Assembly: GCF_001884735.1 (NCBI RefSeq)
Contig: NZ_MJAP01000002.1
Span: 248,001 to 312,000, forward strand
Direction of reading: 5' to 3'
Source of the DNA: Natronohydrobacter thiooxidans
GTDB lineage: Bacteria; Pseudomonadota; Alphaproteobacteria; Rhodobacterales; Rhodobacteraceae
DNA length: 64,000 bases
Shown here: positions 9,628-18,599 of the stretch, piece by piece
Numbering within the stretch: position 1 is the stretch's first letter
Layout of the letters: every line of letters starts with the position of its first letter
Position numbers and translations under genes: made by a program
The notes under the pieces: model-generated
What the model was told of the DNA's origin: nothing
The model's database searches: none
Seen by the model: only the letters and a program-made list of their open reading frames with translations

Positions 9628-10758
9628 TCAGCGCAGCATCGGCGGGCGCGCATCCACCCATGCGCCCTTGGCCCGTGCCGAGTCCACCGCCGCAGCAACC
9701 GCCGCCATCGACCGCAACCCATCCTCTGCCAAGGGCAGCCCGTCCCGCGCCTCGCCCCGGATCGCGGCGGCCAGATCGACATAGATATTCGCCACCGCCA
9801 AGGGAAAGCCCTCAGGATGCGCAACCGGCACCCGGCTCAGGCGCGCAGCCTCGTCCGACAACCCCGCCTCGCCCTTCTCGATGATCTGCTTGCGCCCGCC
9901 AACCGGCGTGTAATAGACCTGATCGGGCTGTTCCGAGGCCCAGGCCAGCCCGCCCGCCTCGCCAAAGACCTGAATATCGAACCCGTGCTGGCGCCCGATC
10001 GCGACCGAACTGGTCCAGAGCCGCCCCACCGCGCCGCCGATCATGCGGAAATTCACCATCGCATCATCTTCCAGCGCCCGGCCCGCAATGGTCGAGGCGA
10101 AATCCGCCGAGAGCTTCTCCACCTGATCGCCGGTGATGAAACTCGCCATATGCAGCGCATGAATCCCGCAATCGGCAAACTGCCCCGATACCCCCGCCAT
10201 CGCCGGATCATAGCGCCAGCGCACACGCGGATTGTCGGCATCCGCGGCATTGCCATGATGGCCATGGCTGAAATTCGTGACCACCAGCCGGATCCGCCCC
10301 AGATCGCCGCGCGCAACCATCTCACGCATCTCGCGCACCATCGGATAGGCGGAATAACAGTAATTCACCGCACAAATCCGCCCCGAGGCCCGCGCGATCC
10401 TCACAATCTCCTCGCCTTCCTCCACGCTCATCGTCATCGGCTTTTCACAAAGCACATGAAACCCGGCCTCAAGAAATGCCTTGGTGATCTCGAAATGCGT
10501 GGCATTCGGCGTGGCGACCGTCACCAGATCCACCCGCTCCGCGCGCCCGCGCTCGCCCGCCAGCATCTCGCGCCAGTCGCCATAGGCGCGCGCCGGGGCC
10601 ACGCCCAGCCGCTGCGCATAGGCGCGGCCCTTGGCGCCATCGGCATCCAGCGCAGCAGCGGCCAGCGTGAACAGCCCGTCCGCCTGCGCGCCCAGACGAT
10701 GCGCGGGGCCGATCTGGCTGCCCTCTCCGCCGCCGATCATTCCCCAGTTCAGCTTCAT
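9628..10758 (-). CDS. Gfo/Idh/MocA-family oxidoreductase
   Basis: NAD(P)-dependent dehydrogenase of the Gfo/Idh/MocA family, 376 aa from MKLNWGMIGGGEGSQIG, where the Rossmann glycines are visible. The open frame extends 67 codons upstream but that part overlaps iolE in another frame. The catalytic-region motif CEKPMTMS is near residue 100. It is cotranscribed behind iolE. In inositol clusters such enzymes oxidise scyllo-inositol, D-chiro-inositol or related sugars; it is clearly distinct from the iolG at 16430, so a second substrate or stereoisomer is likely. Confidence 0.85.
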   Translation of the reverse strand: MKLNWGMIGGGEGSQIGPAHRLGAQADGLFTLAAAALDADGAKGRAYAQRLGVAPARAYGDWREMLAGERGRAERVDLVTVATPNATHFEITKAFLEAGFHVLCEKPMTMSVEEGEEIVRIARASGRICAVNYCYSAYPMVREMREMVARGDLGRIRLVVTNFSHGHHGNAADADNPRVRWRYDPAMAGVSGQFADCGIHALHMASFITGDQVEKLSADFASTIAGRALEDDAMVNFRMIGGAVGRLWTSSVAIGRQHGFDIQVFGEAGGLAWASEQPDQVYYTPVGGRKQIIEKGEAGLSDEAARLSRVPVAHPEGFPLAVANIYVDLAAAIRGEARDGLPLAEDGLRSMAAVAAAVDSARAKGAWVDARPPMLR

Positions 10759-10769
10759 GCCCCGCCCCC

Positions 10770-11660
10770 TCAGAACCCGATGCTTTGCAGATAGGCGCGA
10801 TTGGCCCGCGCGTCGCTGACGGGCGAGACATCCAGCGTCGGGTCGCAATCTTGCTCGACCGTGCACCAGCCCGCGAATCCGTGATCCAGCAGCAATTGCC
10901 GTACCGCAGGGAGATCCACATCCCCCTTGCCCAGATTGCAGAAAATCCCCTGCCCGCAAGCGTCATAAAACCCGGTGCCTTTGGCGATCACATCGGCCTT
11001 CACCACCGGGTCGATATCCTTGAAATGCATATAGGAAATCCGGCCCATATGGCGGCGCATGAACGCCACCGGATCAAATCCCGCATAGGAATGATGGCCG
11101 GTATCAAAGCAGATTTTCAGAATATCTTCGGGCACTTCCTCCAGCAGCCGCTCCAGTTCCGGCTCGAAATCCATGAATCCCGCCGCATGGGCATGAATGC
11201 CCACGGTCAGCCCATAGTCCTCGGCCCCCATCCGCGCGACATGGGCGATCCGGTCGCGGAACGCGGCCCATTCTTGCGCGTCCATCTGCTCGGCGGCATT
11301 CGCCCGCCCGGCGGTCGGTGCCCGGCGCGGCGAGATCGAATCGATCAGCACCAGATGCTGCGCCCCATGCGCGACAAGCGCCTTGCAGGTCCGCACCGCG
11401 CCGTCCAGCACATTCTCCCACTGATCCGGATCATGAAACGCGCGGAACACCACGCCCCCGATCAGCTCCAGCCCGTTCTCGGCCAACGCATCCCCCAGCA
11501 GGGAAGGATCCTCGGGCATGTAGCCCACTGGCCCCAGCTCGATCCCGGTATATCCGGCCTCCGCGCATTGGCGCAGCACCTCGCGCCAGGGCGGATTGCG
11601 CGGGTCATCGGGAAACTCGACACCCCAGCTACAGGGGGCATTGCCAATGCGAATCGTCAT
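10770..11660 (-). CDS. iolE: Inosose dehydratase (IolE-like TIM-barrel enzyme)
   Basis: 296-aa sugar phosphate isomerase/epimerase-fold protein with the IolE-like opening GNAPCSWGVEF and metal-ligand regions around HAHAAGFMDFEPELE, CFDTGHHSYAG and MHFKDIDP. IolE dehydrates 2-keto-myo-inositol to 3D-trihydroxycyclohexane-1,2-dione, the substrate of IolD. It heads the minus-strand iolE-oxidoreductase pair and is divergent from iolD across a region with a LacI-type operator. Other xylose-isomerase-like enzymes share the fold, but the context strongly favours IolE. Confidence 0.85.
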   Translation of the reverse strand: MTIRIGNAPCSWGVEFPDDPRNPPWREVLRQCAEAGYTGIELGPVGYMPEDPSLLGDALAENGLELIGGVVFRAFHDPDQWENVLDGAVRTCKALVAHGAQHLVLIDSISPRRAPTAGRANAAEQMDAQEWAAFRDRIAHVARMGAEDYGLTVGIHAHAAGFMDFEPELERLLEEVPEDILKICFDTGHHSYAGFDPVAFMRRHMGRISYMHFKDIDPVVKADVIAKGTGFYDACGQGIFCNLGKGDVDLPAVRQLLLDHGFAGWCTVEQDCDPTLDVSPVSDARANRAYLQSIGF

Positions 11661-11801
11661 GCGATCTGCCTTTCAGACAAAGATGTTGACCAAACCCAGC
11701 GCGGCACCGGCACCGCCGCGCGCCTTGCCGATAAATCCCCCGCCAAAGGGGCCGATTCCTGTGCGGCACATGTTTTCTTCCTCCCTCGCGGTCAAGATGG
11801 G

Positions 11802-11817
11802 TTGCAACCGGTTGCAA
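11802..11817. promoter_or_regulatory. LacI-family operator palindrome 2
   Basis: Perfect 16-bp palindrome TTGCAACCGGTTGCAA in the 238-base gap between divergent iolE and iolD, 82 bases before the iolD start. It is identical in its core to the site at 8458-8473, so both divergons should belong to one regulon governed by the LacI-type protein at 8553. Confidence 0.85.
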
Positions 11818-11898
11818 AATTGATATCCTCACACGGACGCAGACGCAACTGGCAATTCACCGATTGCCGGTGTCGGGGCGAAACGAGGGGAGGGGACA

Positions 11899-13770
11899 AT
11901 GACACAGACAGGCGGCACCATCCGGCTGACCACCGCACAGGCGATCACGCGCTATCTGCTGGCTCAGTTCACCCGGATCGACGGCGCAGAAACCCGCATC
12001 TGCGGCGGCGGTTTCGGCATTTTCGGCCATGGCAATGTCCCCTGTCTGGGCGAGGCGCTCTATCCCCATCATGCCGAGATGCCGCTCTACCGGGGCCAGA
12101 ACGAACAAAGCATGGGCCTCGCCGCAGCCGCCTATGCGAAATATCACCTGCGGCGGCGCTTCATGTTCTGCACCGCCAGCGCCGGGCCGGGCACCGCCAA
12201 TCTGCTGACGGCCTCCGCGCTCGCCCATGCCAACCGCCTGCCGCTGCTGATGCTCTGCGGTGATACGTTTCTCACGCGCCTGCCGGACCCGGTGCTGCAG
12301 CAACTCGAACATTTCGGCAATCCCACCCTTGGCGTCAATGACGCTTTCAAACCCGTGACCCGCTTCTGGGACCGCATCACCCATCCCGCGCAGGTCATCC
12401 AGTCGCTGCCCGCAGCCCTCGCCACCATGCTCGACCCCGCCGATTGCGGCCCGGCTTTCATCGGTCTGCCGCAGGATGTGCAGGGCTGGGTCTATGACTA
12501 CCCGGAAGAGTTTTTCGCCCGCCGTCTCCACCGCATCCGCCGCCAGCCGCCGGATCAGGCCGAAATCACCGATGCCGCCGCCGCGCTCGCACAGGCGAAG
12601 CGCCCGATGATCATCGCCGGTGGCGGCGTGCAATATTCCGGCGCCGTGGCCGAACTCACCGCTTTCGCCGAAGCCCATGGCATCCCCGTCGTCGAAACCA
12701 TCGCAGGCCGTGCCAATATGCTCGCGACGCACCCGCTCAATATCGGCCCCATCGGCGTCACCGGCTCTGACAGTGCCAATGCGATTGCCGAATCCGCCGA
12801 TGTGATCCTTGCCGTGGGCACGCGGCTGCAGGATTTCACCACCGGGTCATGGACGGCATTTGCGCGCGACGCCCGCCTGATCGGCCTGAATGTCGGGCGG
12901 CATGATGCGATGAAACACCTGTCCCTGCCCGTGGTGGGCGACGCGAAACTGGCCCTGCCGCTGCTGGGCAAAGCCTTGGGCAGCTATACCGCCCCCACGG
13001 ACTGGACCGCCCGCGCCCAAGGCGAGCGCCGCAAATGGGACGCCTATGTCGCGCAGAATATCAGCCACGGCAACCGCCCCAATTCCTACGCGCAGGCCAT
13101 CGGCGTGGTGAATGCGCTTTGCGACCCGCGCGACCGCGTGGTGACAGCCGCCGGGGGCCTGCCCGCCGAAGTCACCGCCAACTGGCGCACATTGGATATC
13201 GGCACGGTCGATGTCGAATTCGGCTTTTCCTGCATGGGCTATGAAATCGCAGGCGGCTGGGGCGCGCGCATCGCACAGGCCGAGGTCGAGCCAGAGGCCG
13301 ACACGATCGTATTCGTCGGCGACGGCAGCTATCTCTTGATGAATTCCGACATATATTCCAGTGTCTTGACGCAAAAGAAGCTGATCATCCTCGTCCTCGA
13401 CAATGGCGGTTTCGCCGTCATCAACAAGCTGCAGAACAATACCGGGCAAGAGAGCTTCAACAACCTGATCGCAGATTGCCCGACCGTGCCCGCCCCCTTC
13501 ACCGTCGATTTCGAAGCCCATGCCCGCGCCATGGGCGCCGATGCCGTGAGCGTCGCCAACCCGGCGGAACTGGGCGAGGCATTCACCCGCGCCAAAGCCT
13601 CCGACAAGACCACAGTCATCGTCATGCAGGTGGACCCCTACGAAGGCTGGACCAGTCAGGGCCATGCCTGGTGGGAAGTCGGCACGCCGCAGATCTCTGA
13701 CAACCCCGATGTGCGCGAGAAACATGCCGAGATCGAGGCCACCCGCACCCGCCAGCGGCAGGGGGTGTAA
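11899..13770 (+). CDS. iolD: 3D-(3,5/4)-trihydroxycyclohexane-1,2-dione hydrolase
   Basis: Thiamine-diphosphate-dependent enzyme (623 aa) that opens the cyclohexane-dione ring to 5-deoxy-glucuronate. The three-domain ThDP architecture is evident: an N-terminal Pyr domain (RGQNEQSMGLAAAAYAK, TASAGPGTANLLTA), a central Rossmann-like domain, and a C-terminal PP domain with the GDG...N motif (VGDGSYLLMNSDIYS). It heads the plus-strand catabolic operon and is followed by iolC after one base. The enzyme is family-typical in length. Confidence 0.94.
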   Translation: MTQTGGTIRLTTAQAITRYLLAQFTRIDGAETRICGGGFGIFGHGNVPCLGEALYPHHAEMPLYRGQNEQSMGLAAAAYAKYHLRRRFMFCTASAGPGTANLLTASALAHANRLPLLMLCGDTFLTRLPDPVLQQLEHFGNPTLGVNDAFKPVTRFWDRITHPAQVIQSLPAALATMLDPADCGPAFIGLPQDVQGWVYDYPEEFFARRLHRIRRQPPDQAEITDAAAALAQAKRPMIIAGGGVQYSGAVAELTAFAEAHGIPVVETIAGRANMLATHPLNIGPIGVTGSDSANAIAESADVILAVGTRLQDFTTGSWTAFARDARLIGLNVGRHDAMKHLSLPVVGDAKLALPLLGKALGSYTAPTDWTARAQGERRKWDAYVAQNISHGNRPNSYAQAIGVVNALCDPRDRVVTAAGGLPAEVTANWRTLDIGTVDVEFGFSCMGYEIAGGWGARIAQAEVEPEADTIVFVGDGSYLLMNSDIYSSVLTQKKLIILVLDNGGFAVINKLQNNTGQESFNNLIADCPTVPAPFTVDFEAHARAMGADAVSVANPAELGEAFTRAKASDKTTVIVMQVDPYEGWTSQGHAWWEVGTPQISDNPDVREKHAEIEATRTRQRQGV

Positions 13771-13771
13771 G

Positions 13772-14740
13772 ATGCGCCTCACCGGCAACCGCTTCGTCAT
13801 CATCGGCCGCGCGGGCATGGATTTCTACCCCGACCCGCCCGGCACCAGAACCGAAGAGGCCAGCCGCTTCTTCGCCTGTCTGGGCGGCTCTTCGGCCAAT
13901 ATCGGGGTGGCCATCCGCAGGCTGGGCGGCAGCGCCGATCTTGTCACCTGCGTCTCGGACGACGCCATCGGGCGCTTCGCGCTCAACGAGCTGGACAAAT
14001 ACGGCATCGGCCGCGCCCATGTCCGCTCTGTCGGCGGCGAGGCGCGCAATTCGCTCGCCGTGGTCGAGAGCCGGATCGAGGATCATCAATCCGTCATCTA
14101 CCGCAATGGTGCCGCCGATTTCGAGATGACGACCGCCGATGTCGAGGCCGTGGATTACAGCCGCTATGACGCGCTCATCACCACTGGCACGGTTTTCGCC
14201 GCCGAACCCTCGCGCTCCGCGGCCTTCCGGGGGTTTGAACTGGCCAAATCGGCGGGCCTGCCGCTGATCTTCGACATCGACTACCGCCCCTATAGCTGGC
14301 CCTCACCCCGGACCGCCGCCGAGGTCTATTCCCGCGCCGGTGCGCTTTGTGATGTGATCGTCGGCAATGACGTGGAATTCGGCTTCATGGCCGGGGATTA
14401 CGCCAAGGGGCTCGACAAGGCGCGCGCGCTGGTCGCGGATGGCGCAACCCTCGCCGTCTACAAGATGGGCGAGAAAGGCGCGATCACCATCACGCGCGAC
14501 GCCGAGATCACCACCGGCATTTTCCCCACAACCGCGCTCAAACCCACCGGCGCGGGCGACAGTTTCATGGGCGGGCTGGTCGCGGGGCTGGCCGATGGCC
14601 TGCCGGTGCGCGAGGCCGTCCTGCAAGGCTCTGCCAATGCGGCGATGGTCGTCGCCCGCGTCGGCTGCGCGCCCGCCATGCCCACGCGCGCGGAACTCGA
14701 CGATTTCCTGCAACGTCACGCCGACCCCAGCGCCGCCTGA
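13772..14740 (+). CDS. iolC: 5-dehydro-2-deoxygluconokinase (IolC, PfkB family)
   Basis: PfkB-family carbohydrate kinase, 322 aa from MRLTGNRFVIIGR, that phosphorylates 2-deoxy-5-keto-D-gluconate. The GG signature ACLGGSSANIGVAIRRLGG is near residues 30-50 and the catalytic GAGDSFMGGL near 255. An in-frame extension upstream overlaps iolD and is rejected. Many proteobacterial IolC proteins are about 640 aa because a DUF2090 aldolase-like domain is fused at the C-terminus; here the kinase stands alone and a separate aldolase gene lies two genes downstream. Confidence 0.92.
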   Translation: MRLTGNRFVIIGRAGMDFYPDPPGTRTEEASRFFACLGGSSANIGVAIRRLGGSADLVTCVSDDAIGRFALNELDKYGIGRAHVRSVGGEARNSLAVVESRIEDHQSVIYRNGAADFEMTTADVEAVDYSRYDALITTGTVFAAEPSRSAAFRGFELAKSAGLPLIFDIDYRPYSWPSPRTAAEVYSRAGALCDVIVGNDVEFGFMAGDYAKGLDKARALVADGATLAVYKMGEKGAITITRDAEITTGIFPTTALKPTGAGDSFMGGLVAGLADGLPVREAVLQGSANAAMVVARVGCAPAMPTRAELDDFLQRHADPSAA

Positions 14741-14752
14741 CAGGATCCGCCC

Positions 14753-15592
14753 ATGCATATCGCCCCTTTCGACAACCAGAACCGGCCCATCGTGGACAGG
14801 CACAATGCCCATGTGCCTCTGGTCTATTTCAACATCGTGAAACTGCGCGCAGGCGAGAGCTTCGACTACCGCGTGCAGGGCTATGAAACCTGCATCGTCC
14901 CCGCAACCGGCACGGTCACGGTCGAAACCGGCGGCGAGATCTTCAAAGACATCGGCCAGCGCCGTGCCGATGTCTGGGATGGCGATCCCGAAGGCGTCTA
15001 TATCCCCACCGACACCGCCGCCCGGATCACCGCCCAGACCGACGCCGAAACCTTCATCGCAGGCGCGCGCTTCGCAGAGACCCTCACCCCCTTCGCCGTG
15101 CGCGCGCCGGATCTGGATGTGGTGCAATATGGCAGCGACGACACCAAGACCCATCGCAAGATCAAGCATATCCTCGGTGCCGCGCATCACGACAGGGTAG
15201 GCCGGCTTCTGGTCTCGGAACTCTTTACTGTGGGGGCAGGGGGCTGGTCCGGCTTTCCCAGCCACAAGCACGACACTGACCGCCTGCCGGACGAAACCCG
15301 CCATGACGAATGCTACAATTTCCGCTTCAAGCCCGATTACGGCTCGGGGCTGCAAATGCTGCAACGGGTCGATAACGAACCGGGCGACGCCTTTCACATC
15401 GTCAATGGCTCCACCGTGCTGATCGACAAGGGCTATCACCCCTGCTGTGTGCTGCCGGGCTATGAGATGTATTATTTCACCATCCTTGGCGGCCAGTCGC
15501 AGCGCAGCCTGAAACAGTATTTCCAGCCCACGCACGCGGCACAACTGCACACGATCCCCGGAATCATGGATATGGTGGCCAAGTTCAAATGA
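14753..15592 (+). CDS. IolB-family isomerase, divergent copy 2
   Basis: 279-aa cupin protein of the IolB family. It keeps metal-ligand motifs (FPSHKHD, DECYNFRFKP, KGYHPCCVLPGYEMYYFTILGG) but differs widely from the canonical IolB at 4636: the N-terminal half, the ETYYHRLDP region and the C-terminal tail are all different. It is embedded in iolD-iolC-(this)-aldolase-iolG and its stop overlaps the aldolase start by 4 bases. It may isomerise a stereo- or deoxy-variant of the IolB substrate, or act as the main enzyme while the other copy serves another sugar. Confidence 0.82.
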   Translation: MHIAPFDNQNRPIVDRHNAHVPLVYFNIVKLRAGESFDYRVQGYETCIVPATGTVTVETGGEIFKDIGQRRADVWDGDPEGVYIPTDTAARITAQTDAETFIAGARFAETLTPFAVRAPDLDVVQYGSDDTKTHRKIKHILGAAHHDRVGRLLVSELFTVGAGGWSGFPSHKHDTDRLPDETRHDECYNFRFKPDYGSGLQMLQRVDNEPGDAFHIVNGSTVLIDKGYHPCCVLPGYEMYYFTILGGQSQRSLKQYFQPTHAAQLHTIPGIMDMVAKFK

Positions 15593-16428
15593 CCCTCGCA
15601 ACGCTTTCAGATGTCCTGCACCCCGCGCTGAGTGGCGGCTATGCCGTCCCCGGCCTTGTCTGCCTCGGCTGGGAGGATATGCGCGCCTATGCCATGGCCG
15701 CGCAGGCCGAACGCGCCCCCGTCATCCTGCAGGCCGGACCAAGCTGTCGCGCGCATACGCCCCTGCCGGTGCTGGGCGCCATGATGCGCCATCTGGCCGC
15801 AAGCGTCGATGTGCCCGTCGTGGTGCATCTCGACCACGGCTATACGCTGGACGACTGCCGCGAAGCGCTGGAGGCGGGCTTCACCTCGCTCATGTATGAC
15901 GGCTCGCGCAAACCGGTTTCGCAGAATATCGCAGAGACCGCACAGGTGGCGGAAATGGCCCATGCCGCCGGTATCTCCTGCGAAGGTGAAATCGGCTTTG
16001 TCGGCTATTCGGGCGGCGAAGGCTCTGCCGGAACCGACCCCGAAGACGCCGCCATTTTCGCCCGCGACAGCGGCGTCGACGCGATGGCCATATCCGTCGG
16101 CAATCTGCATCTGCAAACCGATCACGGGGGCGGGCTGGATGAAGCCCGCATCCGCGCGATCGAGGCCGTGACCGAGGTGCCGCTGGTCATTCACGGCGGC
16201 TCTGGCGTGCCCTATGCCCAGCGCGCCGCCCTCGCCGCCGGATCGCGCATTGCGAAATTCAATATCGGCACGGAATTGCGCATGGCTTTCGGCAAGGCGC
16301 TGCGCGATGCGGTCAACGCAGATCCCGCGCGGTTTGACAGGGTGGCGATACTGAAAGAAACCCATGATCCGGTCCTGCAAGCCGCCCGCGCGGTCATCCG
16401 GGGCCTTGGTGCATCAGGAAAGGCGTGA
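15589..16428 (+). CDS. iolJ: Class II fructose-bisphosphate aldolase family (IolJ-like)
   Basis: Zinc-dependent class II aldolase, 279 aa, with VVHLDHGYTLDDC (metal and catalytic region, near residues 77-90), CEGEIGFVGYSGGEG, VGNLHLQTDHGGGL and HGGSGVP. In an iol operon it is expected to split 2-deoxy-5-keto-gluconate-6-phosphate into dihydroxyacetone phosphate and malonate semialdehyde. It overlaps the upstream gene by ATGA-type coupling and is followed by iolG after one base. True FBP aldolase activity cannot be excluded. Confidence 0.87.
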   Translation: MTLATLSDVLHPALSGGYAVPGLVCLGWEDMRAYAMAAQAERAPVILQAGPSCRAHTPLPVLGAMMRHLAASVDVPVVVHLDHGYTLDDCREALEAGFTSLMYDGSRKPVSQNIAETAQVAEMAHAAGISCEGEIGFVGYSGGEGSAGTDPEDAAIFARDSGVDAMAISVGNLHLQTDHGGGLDEARIRAIEAVTEVPLVIHGGSGVPYAQRAALAAGSRIAKFNIGTELRMAFGKALRDAVNADPARFDRVAILKETHDPVLQAARAVIRGLGASGKA

Positions 16429-16429
16429 C

Positions 16430-17425
16430 ATGCTGAGAATGGCAATACTGGGCTGCGGGCGGATCGGACAGGTCCATGCCCGCAGCATTGGGGCACTGGG
16501 TGGCGCGCAACTGGTGGCGGTCGCCGATGCGATCCCCGAGGCCGCAGAGGCGCTGGCCGCCTCAACCGGCGCGCGCGTCTCCGATGTGGACGCGATCCTC
16601 GCGGCCCGCGACGTCGATGCGGTGATCATCGGCACCCCCACCGACAGCCATTTCGAGCAGATCATGGGCGCCGCCAAGGCGGGCAAGGCGATCTTCTGCG
16701 AAAAACCCGTCGATATGTCGGTCGCAAATATCCGCAAATGCATGCAGGCCGTTCAGGCGGCAGATCTGCCCTTCATGACCGGCTTCAACCGCCGGTTCGA
16801 CCCCAATTTCGCCGCCCTGCGCGCGCGTCTGCGCGCTGGTGATATCGGCGCGGTGGAACTGGTCAGCATCACCTCGCGCGACCCTTCGCCGCCGCCCGTC
16901 TCCTATATCGCGCGCTCGGGCGGGCTGTTCCGGGACATGATGATCCATGATTTCGACATGGCCCGCTTCCTGATGGGCGAAGAATTTATCCGCCTGCATG
17001 CCATGGGCAGCGCGCTGGTCGATCCCGAAATCGGTGCTGCGGGCGATGTCGATACGGCGGCGGTGATCCTGACCACAGCCAGCGGGCGCATCTGCCAGAT
17101 CTCGAACTCGCGCCGCGCCGCCTATGGCTATGACCAGCGCATCGAGGTGCATGGCCAGCGCGGCATGCTGCGCGCCGAAAACCAGCTGGAAAGCACCGTC
17201 GAGATCGCCACCGAAACAGGTTTCCGCCGCGACCCGGCGCAGCATTTCTTTCTGGAACGCTATGAAGCCGCCTATCTCGCCGAAATGCGCGCCTTCATCG
17301 CCGCTGCAAAAGGCGAGGCGCGGCTCGGTCCGGGGATCGTGGACGGGCTCAGGGCGCAGATACTGGCCGATGCCGCCACGCAGTCGCGCGAGACCGGCCA
17401 ACCGGTTGATCTGGCGGCGGATTAA
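16430..17425 (+). CDS. iolG: Inositol 2-dehydrogenase
   Basis: Gfo/Idh/MocA-family dehydrogenase, 331 aa from MLRMAILGCGRIGQVHARSI, oxidising myo-inositol to 2-keto-myo-inositol with NAD. The Rossmann motif GCGRIG is at 8-13, CEKPVDMS near 93-100, and the catalytic-helix region GGLFRDMMIHDFDMARFL near 160-180 is classic for IolG. It is the last gene of the plus-strand operon. Its stop overlaps the stop of a small convergent gene. No iolA (methylmalonate-semialdehyde dehydrogenase) is present in the window. Confidence 0.92.
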   Translation: MLRMAILGCGRIGQVHARSIGALGGAQLVAVADAIPEAAEALAASTGARVSDVDAILAARDVDAVIIGTPTDSHFEQIMGAAKAGKAIFCEKPVDMSVANIRKCMQAVQAADLPFMTGFNRRFDPNFAALRARLRAGDIGAVELVSITSRDPSPPPVSYIARSGGLFRDMMIHDFDMARFLMGEEFIRLHAMGSALVDPEIGAAGDVDTAAVILTTASGRICQISNSRRAAYGYDQRIEVHGQRGMLRAENQLESTVEIATETGFRRDPAQHFFLERYEAAYLAEMRAFIAAAKGEARLGPGIVDGLRAQILADAATQSRETGQPVDLAAD

Positions 17426-17616
17426 TCCGCGCCGTCAGAGCGCCAGTTCAGCACCAGATGCCAGGCCATATAGCCGCCGACCGCTGCCGCCAGATAGCCC
17501 CAGATCACATTGCCATAGGCCCATTCCATCCCCGCCCAGACAAAGGGCAGCGCCACCAGCAGGTAGCGGCGCCATTTCGGGCGATAGAACGGGTGGTTGG
17601 GGTCAATCAGGCGCAT
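17422..17616 (-). CDS. Small conserved membrane protein, unknown function
   Basis: 64-aa protein from MRLIDPNHPFYRPKWRRYL, with one or two hydrophobic segments (LLVALPFVWAGMEWAYG and YLAAAVGGYMAWHLVL). An alternative start four codons upstream gives 68 aa. The DPNHPFYRPKWRRY opening is seen in small rhodobacterial membrane proteins. It is convergent with iolG and the two stop codons share bases. Function is unknown. Confidence 0.75.
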   Translation of the reverse strand: MRLIDPNHPFYRPKWRRYLLVALPFVWAGMEWAYGNVIWGYLAAAVGGYMAWHLVLNWRSDGAD

Positions 17617-17690
17617 CCGGTTTCTCATCTCGCATTTGGCCCGTCCAGTCTAGGCCGATCACAGCCAGCCCCGCAAGGGCGCTCCCCCCC

Positions 17691-17750
17691 GACTTCATCT
17701 TGCCCCAAATACTCCCGCCAAAGGCCACGGGCCGCAAGGCCCGTCCCCCG
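17691..17750 (+). repeat. Intergenic repeat, copy 2
   Basis: GACTTCATCTTGCCCCAAAT, then ACTC, then the hairpin ACGGGCC-GCAA-GGCCCGT at 17727-17744. The hairpin is identical to those of copies 1 and 3. It lies in the gap upstream of pxpB. Confidence 0.75.
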
Positions 17751-17837
17751 TCACCAGCGCCTGCGCGACAATCGTTGACATTCTGTCGATAAATAACCAG
17801 CCATGCAATGAGGGCTTAGGCAGGCAGGGGCGGGCGC

Positions 17838-18599
17838 GTGACAGCAATCTCGCAGAACACATCCGCGACGGGCGACGCGCCGACGATCCATGCGCTTGGC
17901 GTCGATGGCGTGCTGATCAGCTTCGGCTCCGAGCTGACGGAACCGGCCAATCGCGCGGCACTCGCCTTTCATGCGGCCCTGTCCGGCGCCGATCTGCCGG
18001 GGCTCAAGGAAGCCGCGACCTCGCTCACCTCGGTCTATCTGCGCCTTGATCTCTCGGCCTGCGATCTCGAAACCCTGCGCCCCGCCCTCGCAACACTGCT
18101 GCAAAGCCGCGACTGGTATGACGCGCCCTTGCCCGCAACCCGCAGGCTCTGGCGCGTGCCTGCCCTCTTTGGCACAGAACTTGCACCGCAACTGGAAGAG
18201 GCCGCAGCACTGGCAGGGCTTCCCCCCCAGGACGCGATTGCCGAACTCTGCGCTGCCCCCTTGCGCGTTCAGACCATCGGTTTCGCCCCCGGCCAACCCT
18301 ATCTTGGCCAATTGCCCGAAAACTGGAACCTGCCCCGTCAGACCGACCTCACCCCGCGCGTGCCCGAAGGGGCGCTTGCCGTGGCGATCCGGCAGATGGT
18401 GCTTTTCTCGGTCAGCACCCCCACCGGCTGGCGGCATGTCGGCCAGACCGCGCTGCGCCTGTTTCAGCCCGACCGCCCGGACCCGTTCCTGCTGCGCCCC
18501 GGCGACGAGGTGCTGTTCCAGCCCGTCTCGCGCGCGGAGTTCGAGACGATCCGCCGCGACGCGCCGAATGGCGGCGCGGTCTCGGAAAGGGCGGGCTGA
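17838..18599 (+). CDS. pxpB: 5-oxoprolinase subunit B
   Basis: 253-aa protein of the allophanate hydrolase subunit 1 (PxpB/KipI) family. PxpA, PxpB and PxpC together hydrolyse 5-oxoproline to glutamate at the cost of ATP. Family motifs include TIGFAPGQPYLGQLP (near 150) and VSTPTGWRHVGQTALRLFQP (near 195). The predicted start is a GTG. Its stop overlaps the pxpC start. A TTGACA box stands about 60 bases upstream, but no convincing -10 partner was found. Confidence 0.9.
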   Translation: MTAISQNTSATGDAPTIHALGVDGVLISFGSELTEPANRAALAFHAALSGADLPGLKEAATSLTSVYLRLDLSACDLETLRPALATLLQSRDWYDAPLPATRRLWRVPALFGTELAPQLEEAAALAGLPPQDAIAELCAAPLRVQTIGFAPGQPYLGQLPENWNLPRQTDLTPRVPEGALAVAIRQMVLFSVSTPTGWRHVGQTALRLFQPDRPDPFLLRPGDEVLFQPVSRAEFETIRRDAPNGGAVSERAG

